Source: JANOYJ01 sp963792485
GTDB lineage: Bacteria > Pseudomonadota > Alphaproteobacteria > Rhizobiales > Rhizobiaceae
Direction of reading: 5' to 3'
Assembly (NCBI GenBank): GCA_963792485.1
Contig: CAWBWL010000001.1
Coordinates: 372,001 to 436,000, forward strand
DNA length: 64,000 nt
The notes under the pieces were generated by a model. That model did no database searches, was not told where the DNA came from, and saw only the letters and a program-made list of their open reading frames with translations. Shown piece after piece: positions 42,526 to 51,348 of this stretch (positions are counted from its first letter, which is position 1; each line of letters opens with the position of its first letter). The translations under genes and the position numbers were made by a program.

Positions 42526-42694
42526 TCAATCACGCCGCCCCTGCCTGCCTCGCGCCAAGGATTCCTGCTCCTTGAACCGCCCAACTGTGGGATGAGAACA
42601 CGAATTTTCTCAATAGATTCAATCCGCGCAAAAATACTTATCCCACCCCTTTCATCCTGCCCCATAATCCGCCGCGTGTGTGGAAGGGCAGGGC

Positions 42695-43450
42695 ATGTCG
42701 GATATTGACTGGAAAGGGGTGATCGAGCGGCAGTCGCGGGACTTGTTCTTTGTCATGACAGAGATGTTCTTCATGGCTGGTCTCAACAAGGGCGTGCCGG
42801 TGACGGTGCTGACGCGGCGGGTTTACCGGCGTATCTTGATCCTGCTGCGCCCGGCGGAAGCGGCGCTGCGCCGGCTGATCATCATTGCCGCGCGCGGCAT
42901 TGTGCTGAAGGTCAGGCCCAGCGGTCCGTTTCCGAAGGAACTGGCGGCGAGGCTGAGGAAGATGGAGCGGGCTTCGGATGCGGCTTCAGATACGGCTTCG
43001 GATAAAGCGGGGCGCATTCCCGTGTTCAATCTGATCGAGCCGCTCAAACATTTCGCCTTGCCCGGCGGACGCAAGCCGTTCCAGGGCAGGCCCACCTCGT
43101 TTCCGCGCATCAGCGTTCCGGGCTGGTCCACACCGTATTTTCCGCCCGAACCGGTTCCCCTCACCGGCGAGGACCCGATCAACGCCGCGCGGCTCATCCG
43201 GCGCATTACAGCGTTCAAACACGCGCTGGCAACGCTCCCCAGACAAGCGCGGCGCTATGTGCGCTGGCGCGGCAAGATGTTACTCGAAATCCGCAAACTC
43301 ACCGCGCGCAAACGCGGCTCGCGCATCTCGACCATCCGTCCCGGCTATCCGCTGGGTCATCGCAAGAAACAGATCCATGAAGTCGACCGGGTCCTGAGCG
43401 ACTGCTGCTATTTTCTGCGCGAGCTGCGGAAGGAGCAGGATACGTCGTAA
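42695..43450 (+). CDS. Hypothetical protein, conserved-looking, basic
   Basis: The 251-residue product starts MSDIDWKGVIERQSRDLFFV after an AAGGGCAGGG ribosome site. An amphipathic/hydrophobic stretch follows (MTEMFFMAGL, then RRLIIIAARGIVLKV), then a small repeat (SDAASDTASDKA). A proline-rich middle contains FPRISVPGWSTPYFPPEP, and the C-terminus is strongly basic. No signal peptide or known domain is visible. I do not recognise it. It lies between lptB and rpoN, where such a gene is not part of the usual order, with about 190 bp on each side. Confidence 0.55.
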   Translation: MSDIDWKGVIERQSRDLFFVMTEMFFMAGLNKGVPVTVLTRRVYRRILILLRPAEAALRRLIIIAARGIVLKVRPSGPFPKELAARLRKMERASDAASDTASDKAGRIPVFNLIEPLKHFALPGGRKPFQGRPTSFPRISVPGWSTPYFPPEPVPLTGEDPINAARLIRRITAFKHALATLPRQARRYVRWRGKMLLEIRKLTARKRGSRISTIRPGYPLGHRKKQIHEVDRVLSDCCYFLRELRKEQDTS

Positions 43451-43639
43451 GGGGCGGTGGCTGACTTGACCGGCAGTTTGGACGGCGTCTGCAAGCAGGC
43501 GGCGGGGGTATTGGCGTTGACACTATTGGCGACGCGCGCCGCCTGAGCCGCACGTAGTTGTTTCTTAATCCCGTTCGGATTAACTTTGCCAAGCAAAAGA
43601 CGGGCCAACTCAGCAGTATGCCCCGCAACGGGATTTTCC

Positions 43640-45181
43640 ATGGCGCTTTCGCCGAAACTCATCATGCGTCAGAGCCAGTCGCTGGTCATGACGCCGCAGC
43701 TGATGCAGTCGATCCGGCTGCTGCAGATGACGCATTTGGAATTGTCCAGCTATGTCGAGGAAGAGCTTGAAAAGAATCCCCTGCTGGAGCGCGCCGAGGC
43801 CGAGCCGCCATCGCGGGAGAATCTTCCCAGCGACCGGGCAGAGCCGCAGCCCGGATCGGGCGAGCCTGCCGCCGACCAGGCCGACTGGATGCAGGAGGGC
43901 CTCTCGGTCGATGCCGAAAGCATGGCCGAGACATTTGACGCGCCGCTCGACAATGTGTTTCCCGACGATAACGGCTCCACCGAGCATCTTGCGCCGGACC
44001 TGACCGCCCAATGGAAATCGGCCCCCGGAAACGCGGGCGGCCATGATGGCGAGGGCTTTGACCTTGATGATTTCGCCGCCTCGGCCCTGACGCTGCGCGA
44101 TCATGTGCGCGAGCAGATTGCCCTGACTTTCGCCGACCCGGCCAAGAGGCTGATTGCCCTGGAACTGGCCGACGGGCTGGATGAAAACGGCTATGTGAGC
44201 TTTGACTCTGCCGAGGTTTGCCGCAAGCTTGGGGTGGAAGAAGCAGGCCTTGCGGGCGTGCTTGCCGAACTGCAGACCTTTGATCCCGCCGGAATCTTTG
44301 CCCGTGATCTGTCCGAATGTCTGGCCATTCAGCTCAAGGTCAAGGACCGGCTGGATCCGGCTATGCAAAAGCTCATCGGCAATCTCAAACTTCTGGCCGC
44401 CCGTGATTTTGCCCAGCTGAAGCGCATTTGCGGCGTGGATCAGGCGGATCTGACCGACATGTTCGCCGAGATCAAGGCGCTTGACCCAAAACCGGGCACG
44501 GCCTTTGCCTCAGGGGTGATCGATTCCATTGTCCCGGATGTAATCGTCAAGGCGGCCCCGGACGGCTCCTGGCTGGTCGAACTCAATCCGGCAGCGCTTC
44601 CCAAGGTTCTGGTCAATCAGAGCTATTACAAGCGCGTTGTCGCGGGCGCCCAAAAGCGCGAAGACAAGGATTTCATGACCGAATGTCTGCAAAGCGCCAA
44701 TTGGCTGGCGCGCAGTCTTGATCAGAGGGCGCGAACAATCTTGAAAGTGGCGGAGGAGATTGTTCGCCGTCAGGACGGTTTCCTGATGCATGGCGTCTCG
44801 CATTTGCGGCCGTTTAACCTGAAAATGGTTGCCGAGGCGATCAAAATGCATGAATCGACCGTCAGCCGCGTCACGGCAAACAAATATATGCTCACCCCGC
44901 GCGGTGTCTTCGACATGCGCTATTTCTTCACCCAGTCGCTGGCCGACACTGAGGGCGGCGATTCGCACTCATCCGAGGCGGTGCGTCATCAAATCCGCAA
45001 GCTGATCGAGCAGGAGAGTGCTGAAAATGTGCTGTCCGATGATCAGATTGTGGATGTTTTGAAGGGCGAAGGCGTTGAGCTCGCCCGGCGCACCGTCGCC
45101 AAGTACCGGGAATCCATGAATATTCAGTCTTCCGTGCAGCGCCGCCGCGAAAAACGCGCCGCACTTGCAGGCGCGAGCTGA
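43640..45181 (+). CDS. rpoN: RNA polymerase sigma-54 factor
   Basis: RpoN directs transcription from -24/-12 promoters under enhancer-binding activators, chiefly for nitrogen use. The 513-residue protein has the glutamine-rich activator region at the start (LIMRQSQSLVMTPQLMQSIRLLQ), an acidic region, the core-binding domain and the C-terminal RpoN box ARRTVAKYRE. The ATG at 43640 fits the family start MALSPKL. No clear sigma-54 promoter was seen in the window. Confidence 0.96.
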   Translation: MALSPKLIMRQSQSLVMTPQLMQSIRLLQMTHLELSSYVEEELEKNPLLERAEAEPPSRENLPSDRAEPQPGSGEPAADQADWMQEGLSVDAESMAETFDAPLDNVFPDDNGSTEHLAPDLTAQWKSAPGNAGGHDGEGFDLDDFAASALTLRDHVREQIALTFADPAKRLIALELADGLDENGYVSFDSAEVCRKLGVEEAGLAGVLAELQTFDPAGIFARDLSECLAIQLKVKDRLDPAMQKLIGNLKLLAARDFAQLKRICGVDQADLTDMFAEIKALDPKPGTAFASGVIDSIVPDVIVKAAPDGSWLVELNPAALPKVLVNQSYYKRVVAGAQKREDKDFMTECLQSANWLARSLDQRARTILKVAEEIVRRQDGFLMHGVSHLRPFNLKMVAEAIKMHESTVSRVTANKYMLTPRGVFDMRYFFTQSLADTEGGDSHSSEAVRHQIRKLIEQESAENVLSDDQIVDVLKGEGVELARRTVAKYRESMNIQSSVQRRREKRAALAGAS

Positions 45182-45191
45182 TTCGCGGCGA

Positions 45192-45220
45192 TTGACAAAA
45201 CCGCCTCAACTGCCTACCAG
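45192..45220 (+). promoter_or_regulatory. Possible sigma-70 promoter of hpf
   Basis: A perfect TTGACA (45192-45197) is followed after 17 bases by TACCAG (45215-45220), a weak -10. It lies 177 bp ahead of hpf in a 215-bp gap that has no gene. Confidence 0.35.
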
Positions 45221-45396
45221 CCCGCACGAATTTTTGCGGCACCAAACGTTCATGGACTGGAACAGGCCTGATTTCGGCGGATTTGCGCTGAAATCGCCTG
45301 GATAGCTGTGATCGTGAACAGGTTGGAATTGCACACCGCGCATACACATATAGACTGGCGGCGCTTCCACTGATTTGAGTTTGAAAGGAAAGCCAT

Positions 45397-45981
45397 ATGA
45401 CCCTGCGTGTTTCTGGCAAACACATGGACATTGGCGACGCCTTCCGGTCACGTATTGAGGACCGGATCGGCGAAGTCATCGGCAAATATTTCGACCGCGG
45501 CTATACCGGCCACGTCACCGTTGAGAAGCAAGGCTCGCGCTTTGTCGCCGACTGCAATCTGCATCTGGCCTCCGGCGCCGCCATTCAGGCGACCGGCGCG
45601 GCGCAGGACCCGCAAAGCGCCTTTGATGGCGCCTATGAGCGCATTGAAAACCGCCTACGGCGCTACAAGAGCAAATTGAAAGCGCATGTGAATACGGCTG
45701 TCGCCCACGAAATCACCTACAGGGTGGTGGAGGCGCTGCCGGAGCATGATCACGAGGAGGTGGCGGCTGATTATGCCCCTGCCGTGATCGCGGAAACCTC
45801 CATGCCGCTTGGCACCATGTCGGTGGCGGCGGCGGTCATGGAGCTTGATTTGAAGGACGGGCCTGTTTTCGTGTTCCGCAATGCAGGAAATGGAGAGGTC
45901 AACATGGTTTACCGGCGCAGTGACGGCAATGTCGGCTGGATCGACCCCGCCGCGCTCGGCGCAAATGCCAAAGCCAATTGA
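45397..45981 (+). CDS. hpf: Ribosome hibernation-promoting factor, long form
   Basis: Long HPF binds the 30S subunit and pairs ribosomes into 100S dimers in stationary phase. The 194-residue protein has the N-terminal RaiA-like domain (to about 110) and a C-terminal dimerisation domain with FVFRNAGNGEVNMVYRR. A GGAAAG ribosome site precedes the ATG. It stands between rpoN and ptsN, the standard order of this cluster. Confidence 0.95.
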   Translation: MTLRVSGKHMDIGDAFRSRIEDRIGEVIGKYFDRGYTGHVTVEKQGSRFVADCNLHLASGAAIQATGAAQDPQSAFDGAYERIENRLRRYKSKLKAHVNTAVAHEITYRVVEALPEHDHEEVAADYAPAVIAETSMPLGTMSVAAAVMELDLKDGPVFVFRNAGNGEVNMVYRRSDGNVGWIDPAALGANAKAN

Positions 45982-46010
45982 ACATGGCCCGGCTCTAAAG
46001 GATAAGAAGA

Positions 46011-46475
46011 ATGGATCTCAGCGATCTCGTCAAACCGCAAAGCGTTTTGTCCGGTGTGAAGGCCGGCTCGAAGAAACAGCTTCTGCAAGTTCTATCGGAA
46101 AAGGCGGCGGAAATCACCGGCCTGCCTGAGCGCGACATTTTCGAGACCGTACTGCAGCGCGAGCGTCTCGGCTCGACCGGCACCGGCAATGGCATCGCCA
46201 TTCCGCACGGCAAGCTTAAAAACGCCAAATCCATCACCGGCATTTTCGCCCGGCTTGAAAAGCCGGTTGATTTCGAGGCGTTTGATGATGAGCCCGTCGA
46301 TATCGTGTTCCTGCTGCTGGCGCCGGAACATGCGGGCGCGGATCATTTGAAAGCTCTCTCACGCATTGCCCGTATCCTGCGCGATCCGGATATGGTCAGC
46401 AAGCTGCGCGCCACGCCTGATGCGGCGGCGCTTTATTCATTCCTGACGGTTGTGCCGACTTCCAACGCGGCTTGA
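46011..46475 (+). CDS. ptsN: PTS IIA-like nitrogen regulatory protein
   Basis: PtsN (EIIA-Ntr) takes phosphate from NPr and regulates nitrogen, potassium and carbon control. The 154-residue protein has the phospho-accepting histidine H66 in NGIAIPHGKLKN. It follows hpf by 29 bases and, with rpoN and glnD, gives the window three parts of nitrogen regulation. Confidence 0.95.
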   Translation: MDLSDLVKPQSVLSGVKAGSKKQLLQVLSEKAAEITGLPERDIFETVLQRERLGSTGTGNGIAIPHGKLKNAKSITGIFARLEKPVDFEAFDDEPVDIVFLLLAPEHAGADHLKALSRIARILRDPDMVSKLRATPDAAALYSFLTVVPTSNAA

Positions 46476-46487
46476 GGCAACGGACGG

Positions 46488-46739
46488 TCAATTGATTGAA
46501 ACGGGCCGCAAATCGCGATTGACGGCGGCGCTGATTGCGACCGCCTGTTCGTCCGCAACCATCATCGGCTGGCCATTGGCAGCAAACACGGCCCAAAGGT
46601 CAAGCCCGGAATCCAGATGCGGCAGGCCGGGGAATCGCGCCTTCAGATCATCCGACGTGATCTTGCGCACATAGGCGATCGCGCCTTCGCCAAGATGGGC
46701 GAATTCCTGCTCGGTGATTGGCTTGTAAGGTACATTCAT
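46488..46739 (-). CDS. DUF1150 family protein
   Basis: The 83-residue product has the DUF1150 pattern: an N-terminal ITEQEFAHLGEGAIAYVR, then a short acidic middle and LDLWAVFAANGQPMMVADEQ. The function is not known; in alphaproteobacteria it regularly follows small heat-shock genes, as it does here with a four-base gap. I chose the ATG at 46739, since an earlier one at 46757 would overlap the hsp20 stop. Confidence 0.85.
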   Translation of the reverse strand: MNVPYKPITEQEFAHLGEGAIAYVRKITSDDLKARFPGLPHLDSGLDLWAVFAANGQPMMVADEQAVAISAAVNRDLRPVSIN

Positions 46740-46743
46740 CGCA

Positions 46744-47166
46744 CTATTCCACAACATTGATATTGATACGTTTGATCAGCTTGTCCGGTTCAGGCCGGTC
46801 CAAATCGATTGCCAAAAGGCCATTTTTGAGCTCCGCGCCCAGAACCCGCATCCCGTCGGCCAAAACAAAACTGCGCTGAAACTGTCGCGCGGCAATGCCG
46901 CGGTGCAGATATTCGCGCGGTCCTTCCTCAGCCTGGCGTCCGCGGATGACCAACTGATTGTCTTCCATCGACACGTCAAGGTCAGCTTCGGCAAAGCCGG
47001 CGACCGCTAGGGTAATGCGCAGGCGCCCGCCTTTTTCGTCGATGGGGATGCGCTCAATATTGTAAGGAGGATAGCCATCGCCTGTCTTGGCAATGCGCTC
47101 CAATGTCTTCTCCATCGCGTCGAAACCGAGCAAAAGCGGAGAAGAAAACGTGGTCATGCGTGTCAT
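46744..47166 (-). CDS. Small heat-shock protein (Hsp20/IbpA type)
   Basis: The 140-residue chaperone holds unfolding proteins during heat stress. It has the N-terminal PLLLGFDAMEKTLERI, typical of rhizobial class A members, an alpha-crystallin domain (RLRITLAVAGFAEADLDV, LVIRGRQ) and GLLAIDLDRPEPDK near the end. The ATG at 47166 follows GAGGACTGAGGAC. An open frame continues upstream to 47253, but it runs through the predicted promoter and RNA thermometer, so I reject it. Confidence 0.93.
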   Translation of the reverse strand: MTRMTTFSSPLLLGFDAMEKTLERIAKTGDGYPPYNIERIPIDEKGGRLRITLAVAGFAEADLDVSMEDNQLVIRGRQAEEGPREYLHRGIAARQFQRSFVLADGMRVLGAELKNGLLAIDLDRPEPDKLIKRININVVE

Positions 47167-47227
47167 GTCCTCAGTCCTCTTAAAAGCGACCAATGGCGGC
47201 GGGACCCGTATGGCGTCCTGCCGCGCC
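47167..47227 (-). ncRNA. ROSE-like RNA thermometer in the hsp20 leader
   Basis: The leader folds into two hairpins. The one nearest the start codon pairs GGTCGCTT (47184-47191) with the ribosome-binding GAGGACT (47173-47179) around a TTAA loop, leaving one G unpaired. UCGCU opposite the Shine-Dalgarno, with a mismatched G, is the hallmark of ROSE elements that open on heating. The 5' hairpin pairs the segments 47215-47227 and 47195-47205. Confidence 0.65.
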
Positions 47228-47233
47228 ATGCTG

Positions 47234-47262
47234 ATATGGTCCTTTCTGTTCACGGCTTCAAG
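47234..47262 (-). promoter_or_regulatory. RpoH (sigma-32) promoter of hsp20
   Basis: On the minus strand CTTGAA (47262-47257) and CCATAT (47239-47234) are separated by 17 bases, close to the alphaproteobacterial heat-shock promoter pattern. The predicted transcript start lies just before the ROSE-like leader. Confidence 0.65.
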
Positions 47263-47291
47263 TCAGCAACACAGAATCCAAAGAGCGGAAA

Positions 47292-48230
47292 ATGGCGCGC
47301 AAGATCATTATTGACACAGACCCGGGGCAGGACGACGCAGTGGCAATCCTGCTTGCTCTGGCCAGTCCCGAACTGGAGGTAGTCGGCATTACCGCTGTTG
47401 CCGGAAATGTTCCGCTCGCTCTCACGGAGAAAAATGCGCGGAAAATCTGCGAGCTGGCGGGCCGTACCGATCAGCTCGTATTTGCCGGGGCCGACCGGCC
47501 GTTGAAGCGCAAACTGGTGACGGCCGAATATGTGCATGGCAAGTCGGGCCTTGATGGCCCTGATTTGCCCGAGCCGCATATGCCGCTGCAAGACAAGCAT
47601 GCGGTCGATTTCATTGTGGAAACGCTGCTGGCAAGCAAACCGGGTGAAATCACCCTTTGCCCGCTCGGGCCGCTGACCAACATTGCGCTTGCACTCGCCA
47701 AAGCCCCGCAGATTGCGCCGGGAATCCGCGAAATCGTGCTGATGGGCGGCGGCTTTTTCGAAGGCGGCAATGTGACACCCGCCGCCGAGTTCAACATCTA
47801 TGTGGACCCGGAGGCGGCCGAGATTGTCTTTGCAAGCGGCATTCCAATCGTGATGCATCCGCTGGATGTAACCCACAAGGCGCTGACAACAAGAGTGCGG
47901 GTCGAGCGGTTTCGTGCCCTTGGCACCAAAACAGGTGTCGCCACTGCGCAGCTTCTCGATTTTTTCGAACGGTTCGACGAGCGCAAATACGGAACCGATG
48001 GCGGCCCGCTGCACGATCCGAATGTGATCGCCTATCTGTTGAAGCCGGAACTCTACACCGGCCGTCACTGCAATGTGGAGATTGAGACAAGGTCCAAATT
48101 GACGCTCGGCATGACGGTGGTGGACTGGTGGGCTTCGACAGGCCGCAAGCCGAATGCGCTCGTCATCCGCGATGTTGATCACGAAGGCTTTTTTGATTTG
48201 CTGATCGAGCGGATCGCACGTCTAAGTTAG
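47292..48230 (+). CDS. Inosine-uridine-type nucleoside hydrolase
   Basis: The enzyme cleaves nucleosides to base plus ribose. The 312-residue protein has the calcium-binding IIDTDPGQDDAVAI (6-18) and MGGGFFEGGNVTPAAEFNIY, both hallmarks of the family, and the late aspartate in GPLHDPNVIAYLL. It converges on ribokinase with a nine-base overlap of the two 3' ends, so the ribose released can be phosphorylated by its neighbour. Confidence 0.93.
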   Translation: MARKIIIDTDPGQDDAVAILLALASPELEVVGITAVAGNVPLALTEKNARKICELAGRTDQLVFAGADRPLKRKLVTAEYVHGKSGLDGPDLPEPHMPLQDKHAVDFIVETLLASKPGEITLCPLGPLTNIALALAKAPQIAPGIREIVLMGGGFFEGGNVTPAAEFNIYVDPEAAEIVFASGIPIVMHPLDVTHKALTTRVRVERFRALGTKTGVATAQLLDFFERFDERKYGTDGGPLHDPNVIAYLLKPELYTGRHCNVEIETRSKLTLGMTVVDWWASTGRKPNALVIRDVDHEGFFDLLIERIARLS

Positions 48231-49118
48231 CGCCGCATCCACTTCCGCAGCGATAGGAATCGACGGTTGCGCCCCCGGCTTCAGGCAGGCGAGCGAACCG
48301 GCGGCGCTCGCCCGGCGCATGGCGCTTTCTAGATCAAGCCCTGCATCCAGCGCCGCGCCCAGATACCCGCAAAATGTATCACCAGCCCCGACTGTGTCCA
48401 CGGGTGTGACAGGCAGCGCCGGAACGGAGATGAAGCCGTCAGGTGAGGCGGCGAGCGCGCCATCTCCTCCCAGGGTCACAATAATTGTCTTGCCGCTGCG
48501 CGCCACGAAAGCGGCCATCCGCGCCTTGCGGTCGGCTCCTTCCAGACTAAGCGCTTCGCAGGCGAGATCGAACTCGGTTTCGTTGGCAACTGACATGTCC
48601 GCATCATTCATCAAACCTGCCGCATGCGGATTGAAAGGCGCAATGTTGAGAATGGAAACCGCGCCAATGCCTTGCGCGGACATGATGCCGGAGGCAACGG
48701 CATCGAGCGGAATTTCAAGCTGCATCAGAAGATGATCATTTTGGCTTAAGCCCATATCTGTCGCCTGCTGCGAGGTGACGGTGGCATTTGCGCCTTGCGC
48801 GATCACGATCATGTTCTCGCCCGTGCCGCCGACAAAAATCAGCGCGATCCCGGTCGGCGCGTCACGCTCCTCCACTTTTGACAGATCAACGCCGCCGCTC
48901 TTGAGCAGGTCCAGCGCCTGCGGGGCGAACGCGTCCGTGCCGACCGCACCGACCATGCGCGTCACAGCGCCTGCGCGCCGGGCGGCGAGCGCCTGGTTCG
49001 CGCCTTTACCGCCGGGGCCGGAGACGAAACCGGTGCCGACCAGCGTTTCACCGGGAGACGGCAGGCGGTCGGAAATCGTGGTCAGATCAAAGCCGATCGA
49101 GCCAAGAACATGGATCAT
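48222..49118 (-). CDS. rbsK: Ribokinase
   Basis: RbsK phosphorylates ribose. The 298-residue PfkB-family protein has the substrate motif GGKGANQA (36-43) and the C-terminal anion-hole motif DTVGAGDTFCGYLG near 245, with the catalytic aspartate in GAGD. It is the convergent partner of the nucleoside hydrolase, which points to nucleoside salvage rather than ribose transport. Confidence 0.92.
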   Translation of the reverse strand: MIHVLGSIGFDLTTISDRLPSPGETLVGTGFVSGPGGKGANQALAARRAGAVTRMVGAVGTDAFAPQALDLLKSGGVDLSKVEERDAPTGIALIFVGGTGENMIVIAQGANATVTSQQATDMGLSQNDHLLMQLEIPLDAVASGIMSAQGIGAVSILNIAPFNPHAAGLMNDADMSVANETEFDLACEALSLEGADRKARMAAFVARSGKTIIVTLGGDGALAASPDGFISVPALPVTPVDTVGAGDTFCGYLGAALDAGLDLESAMRRASAAGSLACLKPGAQPSIPIAAEVDAALT

Positions 49119-49165
49119 GTATCATTTCCTCCCGCGTCAAATTGTGCGGGGGAAACCGGCAAGCG

Positions 49166-50047
49166 TCAAGCGCGCAAGACTTGTCCCGCTTCCCAGCCCA
49201 GCATGGCGCGCTTGCGCGTCAAACCCCAGTGATAGCCGGTAAGCGCTCCCGTCGCGCCCACTGCCCGGTGGCAGGGCACGACGAAAGAAATCGGATTTGC
49301 CCCGACCGCCGCGCCGACGGCGCGGGAGGCTTTGGGCGAGCCGATTCTCCGCGCGATAGTTCCATAGGTCGTCGCCTTGCCCATCGGAACATCGAGAAGG
49401 CTCTGCCAGACGCGCACTTGAAAGTCTGTTCCGATCAGCACGATGCGCAGCGGCTGGTCGGCGCTCCAGCGTGACGGTTCAAAAACCCTCGCCGCCTCGC
49501 CAGACACTGCGGCGTCATCGTGGATATAGACAGCGTCCGGCCAGCGGCGGGTCATGTCTTTCAGCGCCGCGTCCTCGCCTTGCGCGTTGGCAAAGGCCAG
49601 GCCGCAAATGCCGCGCTCGGTTGTCATGACCAGAGCCAGCCCGAACGGCGAAGGGTGGAAGCCATAGCGGATTGTGAGCGCGCCGCCGCGCGTCTTGAAG
49701 TCGCCCGGCGACATGGCTTCATGCGTGACGAAAAGATCATGCAGGCGGCTCGGGCCAGACAGACCGACCTCATAGGCGGTGTCAAGAAGGGGCACGCCCT
49801 GGTCAAGGAGCCGCCGTGCATGGTCCATCGTCACCGCCTGCAGAAACGCCTTGGGAGACAGTCCGGCCCAGCGGGTGAAGAGCTTTTGCAGCGCCGTCGG
49901 CGCCATGCCGGCCTCATTTGCCAGATCGTCCAGCGACGGCTGGCCGCGATAGTCGAGGCTGATATGCTCGATCACCTTGCAGATGATGTCATAGTCGGCG
50001 GCGGGGATGTCGTGGCCATTGGCGGATTTCGGATCGATGTGCAGCAT
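49166..50047 (-). CDS. AraC-type regulator fused to O6-methylguanine-DNA methyltransferase
   Basis: The 293-residue protein has an AraC-like DNA-binding domain (about 15-110: LDDLANEAGMAPTALQKLF), a methyltransferase N-domain and the acceptor domain. The catalytic C259 is in the PCHR motif FVVPCHRAVG. The zinc-binding N-terminal Ada domain that senses methylphosphotriesters is missing, so it resembles the truncated Ada forms common in rhizobia. It repairs alkylated guanine by suicidal transfer. Confidence 0.9.
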   Translation of the reverse strand: MLHIDPKSANGHDIPAADYDIICKVIEHISLDYRGQPSLDDLANEAGMAPTALQKLFTRWAGLSPKAFLQAVTMDHARRLLDQGVPLLDTAYEVGLSGPSRLHDLFVTHEAMSPGDFKTRGGALTIRYGFHPSPFGLALVMTTERGICGLAFANAQGEDAALKDMTRRWPDAVYIHDDAAVSGEAARVFEPSRWSADQPLRIVLIGTDFQVRVWQSLLDVPMGKATTYGTIARRIGSPKASRAVGAAVGANPISFVVPCHRAVGATGALTGYHWGLTRKRAMLGWEAGQVLRA

Positions 50048-50114
50048 GGCAATTCTCCAATGCCGGAGAACTTAGGCGCTGCAAAACGGCGATGCCACCC
50101 GATTCTTGGCAAAC

Positions 50115-50597
50115 TTAGCTGCGCTTTGCCTCGGACAGCGCAAGGGCAAAGGCCTTGGCAAAACTCTCGCGGTCATCCGGATTGAGGATGGAGCCAAAAC
50201 TCACCCTGCGGCCATTTGCTTCAACATTCATGCCTGTCACGCCAATAAGATCGTGCCGCAGAACATTGAACTTGACCCAAAGCGGGTGGAAGCCATGTTC
50301 GGATTTTCGGCCCGATGGCGCAATTTTTGAAATGGAAAGCTGTTGCGATGACAGCTTCACCTCTTCCTGGGCCTTGGCGGACCGATAGCTCCAGCGGAAC
50401 GCGAACCAGACCAGAACCAGGTCAAGCCCGAAAAAGCCGAACACCGGCCACGCCCCCATGGAGAGAAACACAAGTCCGGCTCCGCCCCAGCAGACAGCGA
50501 GCACCAGCATCAGATTGCGAAAGCCCTTTGGTCCAAGCGAACGATGGGCGGTGAGCCTTGCGTGGAAAATCGGTGCGGGGCTGTTTGCGGCGTTCAT
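50115..50597 (-). CDS. DUF2244 membrane protein
   Basis: The 160-residue product starts MNAANSPAPIFHARLTAHRS, has two close membrane helices (LMLVLAVCWGGAGLVFLSMG and FFGLDLVLVWFAFRW) and a C-terminal soluble part with WVKFNVLRHD and RRVSFGSILNPDDRESFA, the DUF2244 layout. The start at 50597 leaves a 21-bp gap to the divergent nth, so promoters must overlap the coding ends. Function unknown. Confidence 0.82.
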   Translation of the reverse strand: MNAANSPAPIFHARLTAHRSLGPKGFRNLMLVLAVCWGGAGLVFLSMGAWPVFGFFGLDLVLVWFAFRWSYRSAKAQEEVKLSSQQLSISKIAPSGRKSEHGFHPLWVKFNVLRHDLIGVTGMNVEANGRRVSFGSILNPDDRESFAKAFALALSEAKRS

Positions 50598-50618
50598 CTG
50601 CACAACTATAGAGGAGGT

Positions 50619-51344
50619 GTGACAAACGAAAAGACCAAAATGCGGGTTACCAAAGCGAGGCGGCGCAAACCGCCCTATTCGCCGGAGGACTTGCGCGAAA
50701 TCTTCCACCGCTTTGCGGTGCAGCGGCCCGAGCCGCGCGGCGAGCTGGAATATCTCAATCCCTATACGCTCCTGGTCGCTGTCGCTTTGTCGGCGCAGGC
50801 GACGGATGTCAGCGTCAACAAGGCAACACGGCCCTTGTTCAAGATCGCCGGCACGCCGCAAAAAATGCTGGCGCTTGGCGAAGAAGGGTTGATCCCGTTT
50901 ATCAAAACAATCGGCCTGTGGCGCAACAAGGCGAAAAACGTTATCGCGCTCAGTAAGATGCTGATCCGCGACTACGGCGGTGCAGTGCCGGGTGCGCGCG
51001 AGGAACTTGTCAAACTGCCCGGCGTCGGGCGCAAGACCGCCAATGTCGTGCTCAACAACGCATTCGGCCAGCCGGTCATGGCGGTCGACACACATATATT
51101 CCGCATTGGCAACCGGCTCAAACTTGCGCCCGGCAAGACGCCCGAGCAGGTTGAGGCGGGGCTGATGCAGATCATTCCGCCCGATTATTTGTTTCACGCC
51201 CATCACTGGCTGATCCTGCATGGCCGCTATGTATGCGTGGCGCGCAAGCCGCGATGCACGGAGTGCATCATTGCGGATTTGTGCAAGGCCGCGGAGAAGA
51301 CCAATGAGATACCGGCGCCATTGACAGCCATCTCAGGAGATTGA
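50619..51344 (+). CDS. nth: Endonuclease III
   Basis: Nth removes oxidised pyrimidines and cuts abasic sites. The protein has the helix-hairpin-helix LPGVGRKTANVV with the catalytic lysine, VDTHIFRIGNRL with the catalytic aspartate, and the 4Fe-4S cluster cysteines in the spacing C-x6-C-x2-C-x5-C (CVARKPRCTECIIADLC). The GTG at 50619 follows a GAGGAGGT site too closely, and the ATG at 50640 is too far from it, so the exact start is open. Confidence 0.94.
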   Translation: MTNEKTKMRVTKARRRKPPYSPEDLREIFHRFAVQRPEPRGELEYLNPYTLLVAVALSAQATDVSVNKATRPLFKIAGTPQKMLALGEEGLIPFIKTIGLWRNKAKNVIALSKMLIRDYGGAVPGAREELVKLPGVGRKTANVVLNNAFGQPVMAVDTHIFRIGNRLKLAPGKTPEQVEAGLMQIIPPDYLFHAHHWLILHGRYVCVARKPRCTECIIADLCKAAEKTNEIPAPLTAISGD

Positions 51345-51348
51345 AGCA

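Noticed and set aside
43567..43590. TTAA repeats near rpoN considered as a CtrA site
   Set aside because: The two TTAA halves are 11 bases apart instead of 7.
43408..43665. 85-codon minus-strand ORF opposite the rpoN promoter region
   Set aside because: It overlaps the starts of rpoN and the end of the preceding gene and has no recognisable features.
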